Shown here piece after piece: positions 14,066 through 17,540 of a stretch of DNA of 17,540 bases. Where the stretch lies: NCBI GenBank assembly GCA_026389745.1, contig JAPLHG010000010.1, positions 1 to 17,540 of the forward strand. Direction: 5' to 3'. Every line of letters begins with the position of its first letter. Within the stretch, counting starts at the first letter, position 1. The notes beneath the pieces were generated by a model. That model made no database searches. It was not told the DNA's origin and worked only from the letters and a program-made list of their open reading frames with translations. Both the position numbers and the translations under genes were made by a program. This DNA comes from Chloroflexota bacterium. GTDB taxonomy: Bacteria; Chloroflexota; Dehalococcoidia; Dehalococcoidales; Fen-1064.

Positions 14066-14363
14066 CTAATCGACCAAGTTATACGCTTTGGAGGCATCGC
14101 TTTCAGAGTCACGGCCATTTTTAAACATCTTGGGCACGCCGGCTCCTATTTTAATCTCTTTAAGCTTACTGACGACCGGAATACCATCAAGGAATAATAT
14201 ACGTCCGATAAGCTTTTCTGCATGTTTCATTTCACCTATAGCACGCTTTTGGATTATACCTTGAAGCTTATCACAGCCCCAATTATCACACATTTCGGTA
14301 TGCACCATATATTGGTTAGTAGCCGTGAGCTCATCTGCCAGTAGAGAGAAAGTCACTTTTCAT
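14066..14363 (-). pseudogene. bfr: Bacterioferritin, broken at both ends
   Basis: The readable frame (14066-14356) gives SLLADELTATNQYMVH, EMCDNWGCDKL, EMKHAEKLIGRILFLDGIPV and KAYN, matching helices A, B and the start of C of bacterioferritin. It keeps the ferroxidase ligands of ADEL and EMKH and the haem-binding Met within EMKH. The normal start ATG at 14361-14363 (ATGAAAAGTGAC) is out of frame with this and lacks about ten codons. At the other end the frame stops at TAG just after AYNLVD, so helix D and its Glu/His ligands are missing; intact proteins are about 155-160 residues. It is probably a decayed iron-storage gene. Confidence 0.8.
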
Positions 14364-14615
14364 CTTTTAGCGCAAAGCGTTAACCTTTCATCGGGACATG
14401 CCAGAAGGATTGATGACCAATTCGAAGAAAGCCTCAATATTTTGCTGGGGGAAAGTCCCACTTTGGGGGAGCATGTTAACAAAAGGTAAGCAAAGGGTAG
14501 ACTAAAGTTGCACAGGCGATTAACTGAATGTTATCTGTAAATTCCACTAAACTACAGTGTAGGGTCTCGCCTCAGCCGATCGCCGGTCTTCTCTCAAGAC
14601 ATAAAAGAAGTCGTT
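14364..14615. other. Gap between hemL end and bacterioferritin relic
   Basis: About 250 bp without a recognisable gene. A small hairpin GTCTT-ctctc-AAGAC at 14586-14600 lies 15 bp beyond the hemL stop, but there is no clear T-tract on the minus strand, so it is only a possible terminator for the hem operon. No bacterioferritin promoter can be identified. Confidence 0.35.
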
Positions 14616-15905
14616 TCACTTTTTTAGAAGACTGAGTGCTTTACCAATCACCCTGATGGTAAGCTGGATATCTTCGTCACTATGGGCAAATGAGACAAAA
14701 GCTGCCTCAAACTGAGACGGTGGCCAGTAAATGCCTTCCGTTAACAGCACGTGAAAAAACCTATTGAACTCTTCGGTATTCGCTCGCTTCGCTGATTCAT
14801 AGTCAACCACCTGGTCAGCGGTAAAAAAGACTGTGAGGAGTGAAGCGGTACGCGAAATGTAAATCCTGATACCAGCTTTGGCCGCGGCTGTGCCTATTCC
14901 CTTTTCGAGGCTCGCTGTTTTATTCTCCAGTTGGTTATAGACACCGGGCTGGTTCAACAACTTGAGTGTTTCTATTCCCGCCGTCATCGCTATGGGATTT
15001 CCTGACAGCGTCCCGGCCTGATACACTGGTCCCACCGGCGCCATCATTTCCATAATATCCCGCCTCCCCCCGTAAGCGCCCACCGGCAGTCCACCGCCAA
15101 TAATCTTCCCAAGGCAGGTTAGGTCAGGGGTAATGCTATAGAGAGCCTGTGCACCGCCGTAAGCGACACGAAAGCCAGTTATAACCTCATCGAATATGAG
15201 AAGTGAGCCGAACCGACTGGTCAGACTACGCAGGCTTTCCAGAAAACCAGGTTGAGGCGGTACTACTCCCATGTTAGCCGCCACTGGCTCAACTATAACA
15301 GCCGCAATTTCTTCAGAATAGCGTTCAAATAGCTGTTCTACAGCTTTAGCGTCATTGTATAGTGCTGTCAGTGTATTTCGGGCATAACCAGAGGGAACAC
15401 CCGGGGAATCAGGTATACCCAAAGTAGCCACGCCAGAGCCGGCTTTGGCAAGAAGCCCATCGGAGTGGCCGTGATAGCCGCCAGCGAATTTTACAATCAT
15501 GTCCCGTTTCGTATAGGCCCGCGCCAAACGCAGGGCTGTCATGGCGGCTTCAGTTCCTGAGTTCACAAAGCGGAGCATCTGAATAGAAGGCATAGCAGTT
15601 GAAATCATTCTGGCCAGCGTTATCTCTAGTTCTGTGGGCGCCCCGAAGCTCGTTCCTCGTTCTACCGCCCTTTTTAACGCTTCGACTACCTGCGGGTGAG
15701 AATGTCCCATAATTAGTGGCCCCCAAGAGCAGACGTAGTCAATGAATTCATTCCCATCGGCGTCAAACATTCTTGCTCCCTGTCCCTTGACGATGAATGG
15801 GGGTGTTCCGCCCACTGTCTTAAAGGCACGCACCGGGCTGTCAACACCACCGGGCAGGTATCGCTGCGCTTCACGGAAGAGCTCTTGGGAATGTTGTTGA
15901 TTCAT
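14616..15905 (-). CDS. hemL: Glutamate-1-semialdehyde 2,1-aminomutase
   Basis: 429 residues from ATG 15903-15905, chosen because AGGAAGG lies directly upstream and the length fits the family; a longer reading to 15953 would overlap hemB. PLP-dependent class III aminotransferase fold: LPGGVDSPVRAF at the start, RFVNSGTEAAMTALRLARA, FAGGYHGHSDGLL, LIFDEVITGFRVAYGGAQ and the Schiff-base lysine Lys267 in LGKIIGGGLPVGAYGG. It converts glutamate-1-semialdehyde to 5-aminolevulinate, so this organism uses the C5 pathway. The start is seven bases after the hemB stop, in one operon. Confidence 0.96.
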   Translation of the reverse strand: MNQQHSQELFREAQRYLPGGVDSPVRAFKTVGGTPPFIVKGQGARMFDADGNEFIDYVCSWGPLIMGHSHPQVVEALKRAVERGTSFGAPTELEITLARMISTAMPSIQMLRFVNSGTEAAMTALRLARAYTKRDMIVKFAGGYHGHSDGLLAKAGSGVATLGIPDSPGVPSGYARNTLTALYNDAKAVEQLFERYSEEIAAVIVEPVAANMGVVPPQPGFLESLRSLTSRFGSLLIFDEVITGFRVAYGGAQALYSITPDLTCLGKIIGGGLPVGAYGGRRDIMEMMAPVGPVYQAGTLSGNPIAMTAGIETLKLLNQPGVYNQLENKTASLEKGIGTAAAKAGIRIYISRTASLLTVFFTADQVVDYESAKRANTEEFNRFFHVLLTEGIYWPPSQFEAAFVSFAHSDEDIQLTIRVIGKALSLLKK

Positions 15906-15912
15906 ATCCTTC

Positions 15913-16896
15913 CTACACATTCGATTCTGACCAGCGGGCAAAGTCCTTGGCATGGTAGGTAATTATTATATCAGCGCCTGCTCTCTTGATAGCCATGAGA
16001 ATCTCGATCACGGTACGTTTCTCATCCAGCCAGCCTTGCTGTGCCGCCGCTTTCACCATTGAATACTCGCCGCTGACATTATAGGCGGCCAGAGGGTGAT
16101 TGAAAGTCGCACGGACCCGGCTGATGACATCCAAGTAAGGCAATGCCGGCTTGACCATCACCATATCAGCGCCTTCGTTAATGTCCTCCTCAACTTCTCG
16201 TAATGCCTCCCGTACATTTGGCGGGTCCATCTGGTAAGAGCGGCGATCGCCGAATTGGGGAGCTGACTCCGCAGCCTCCCGGAAGGGACCGTAAAATGCG
16301 GAAGCATATTTTGCTGAATACGCGAGGATGGGTATATCATGATAACTGGCTTTGTCTAAGGTCTCCCGTATTATCTTGACCCTGCCGTCCATCATATCGG
16401 AAGGGGCGACCATGTCAGCCCCCGCTTCCACGTGGGAGATAGCCGTCTTTGCTAGGAGTGGTAATGTCTGATCATTGTCCACGTCGCCATTTAATACGAC
16501 ACCACAGTGACCGTGACTTGTGTATTCGCAGAGGCAAACATCGGTCACCACCAAAAGCTCAGGGACTGCCTTCTTTATAGTCTGTATTGCCTGCTGGACA
16601 ATCCCTTCAGGATGATATGCCATAGAGGCAACTTCATCCTTATGTTTAGGAATACCAAAGAGGATGACGCCGGGAATCTTAAGTCTGGCTATTTCTTCAA
16701 CCTCTGCCGACAACTGGTCGGGAGAAAAGCGGAAGATGCCCGGCATAGAAGGTATCCCCTGCTTGATACCCCTGCCCTCTTCCACGAATAGAGGATAGAC
16801 CAAATCCCTCACTTCGACTCTTGTTTCCTGTATCAGTTTCCGTATCGTTTCTGTCCGGCGCAACCGGCGCAAACGCAACTGAGGAAAGACTACCAT
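15913..16896 (-). CDS. hemB: Delta-aminolevulinic acid dehydratase (porphobilinogen synthase)
   Basis: 327 residues. It joins two ALA molecules to porphobilinogen. The metal site is of the zinc cysteine type, DVCLCEYTSHGHCG with Cys121, Cys123 and Cys131. The two active-site lysines are Lys196 (YSAKYASAFYGPFREA) and Lys249 (MVMVKPALPYLD). ATG 16894-16896 begins one base after the hemD stop, so translation is coupled. The gene order hemD-hemB-hemL follows transcription from the right edge. Confidence 0.96.
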   Translation of the reverse strand: MVVFPQLRLRRLRRTETIRKLIQETRVEVRDLVYPLFVEEGRGIKQGIPSMPGIFRFSPDQLSAEVEEIARLKIPGVILFGIPKHKDEVASMAYHPEGIVQQAIQTIKKAVPELLVVTDVCLCEYTSHGHCGVVLNGDVDNDQTLPLLAKTAISHVEAGADMVAPSDMMDGRVKIIRETLDKASYHDIPILAYSAKYASAFYGPFREAAESAPQFGDRRSYQMDPPNVREALREVEEDINEGADMVMVKPALPYLDVISRVRATFNHPLAAYNVSGEYSMVKAAAQQGWLDEKRTVIEILMAIKRAGADIIITYHAKDFARWSESNV

Positions 16897-16897
16897 T

Positions 16898-17540
16898 TCA
16901 TACCGCCTTCCTGAAATATTCTTCTAGCGCATTTACTAAACCTGGAATAGTGTGCTCACTGGCTACTATGTCAGGTTTAAGTCCGGTTTTTATTGCGGTC
17001 TCAGCCGTTTTCGGTCCAATACACGCAATCTTGACTCTATTTAAAGGTGCACTATCGGTACCAAAAGCGGTTACCAGATTGGATACCGTCGACGAACTGG
17101 TGAAAGTGATGACATCGAGTTGATTCGATAAAAGCATCTCCTTAGCCTTAGCAATAGCCTCGATGTTGGGTGAAGTCCGGTAAACCGCTATCTCCTGCAC
17201 CAATGCTCCTAGTCCGGTCAGCCTCTTAGCCAGCTCCTCATCGGCAATGTCAGTTCGGGGCAGCAGGAATCGTTGCCCGGCGATGTTCCAGCTTTGAAAT
17301 CCAGCGATAAGACCTTCCGTGGTATAAACAGCAGGGTAGTAGTCAGCCGTTATTCCTCTCTGCTCCAGCGCTTTCCCGGTAGCCGGTCCAATAGCACCAA
17401 TCTTGAGCCCATGGAGAACCCGGCTATCCAGCTTCGAAGCATACAATCGCTCGAAAACTGCCTCAACACCATTAGAGCTAGTAAAGACCACCCACTGGTA
17501 TTGAATTAAATTTGAAATAGCCTGGTCAAGTTCCCTGGTA
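16898..17540 (-). CDS. hemD: Uroporphyrinogen-III synthase, partial (start beyond right edge)
   Basis: The frame is open to the window edge; 213 residues are visible and the N-terminus is missing. The visible part contains LDQAISNLIQYQWVVFTSSNGVEAVFERL, of which VVFTSSNGV is the key motif. It also has KIGAIGPATGKAL, a second FTSSSTVSNL in the symmetric lobe, and KIACIGPKTAETA, the pattern of the two-lobed HemD fold. It closes and inverts ring D of hydroxymethylbilane. The GTG at 17489-17491 is internal, not the start. It leads the hemB-hemL genes; hemA and hemC may lie just outside. Confidence 0.92.
   Translation of the reverse strand, partial: TRELDQAISNLIQYQWVVFTSSNGVEAVFERLYASKLDSRVLHGLKIGAIGPATGKALEQRGITADYYPAVYTTEGLIAGFQSWNIAGQRFLLPRTDIADEELAKRLTGLGALVQEIAVYRTSPNIEAIAKAKEMLLSNQLDVITFTSSSTVSNLVTAFGTDSAPLNRVKIACIGPKTAETAIKTGLKPDIVASEHTIPGLVNALEEYFRKAV

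Overview
The window looks like a chromosomal segment of an anaerobic bacterium, most likely a Chloroflexota member of the Dehalococcoidia type. This is an inference from gene style: multihaem lipoproteins on Thr-rich stalks, type 2 isopentenyl-diphosphate isomerase, ResB/CcsA (system II) cytochrome c maturation, and a compact hemD-hemB-hemL run using the ALA/GSA route. No 16S or other decisive marker is present.

Layout. Positions 1-1448 (minus strand) hold the C-terminal three quarters of a large serine recombinase. It runs off the left edge and has lost its catalytic N-terminus, so it is a mobile-element relic. From 1700 to 3071 come a small membrane protein gene with a good sigma70-type promoter, a Crp/Fnr-family regulator gene, and a CRP-like operator. 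From 3209 to 12203 the plus strand carries a long run of co-directional genes: two paralogous multihaem c-type cytochrome lipoproteins, a 12-TM heme-copper-oxidase-like protein, a SUMF1-domain lipoprotein overlapping it by 4 bp, a CtaB/UbiA-type haem prenyltransferase, an unrecognised polytopic membrane protein, ResB and CcsA. From 12204 to the right edge the genes are on the minus strand: type 2 IPP isomerase, a doubtful small ORF, a broken bacterioferritin, and hemL, hemB and hemD (hemD continues off the right edge).

How it may work together (inference). The regulator has a CRP-type recognition helix (R185, E186, R190). The gap just downstream of its gene contains GTGA-N6-TCAC centred 41.5 bp upstream of the start site predicted from a TAGAAT -10 box, the geometry of a class II CRP-activated promoter. 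It would switch on the cytochrome/oxidase block. The lipoproteins would pass electrons outside the membrane to or from the oxidase-like core. CtaB would modify its haem, ResB/CcsA would attach haem to the CXXCH sites, and the nearby hem genes supply the porphyrin.

The main candidate for something undescribed is this block. The heme-copper-oxidase homologue keeps the haem-ligand histidines (TM2 His73, TM10 His374/His376) and one TM6 His pair, but lacks the TM7 His-His pair that holds CuB. It sits beside two octahaem-pattern lipoproteins whose second motif is CXXCK or CXXCL. The first cytochrome has lost its eighth haem motif through an in-frame TGA plus an apparent one-base deletion.
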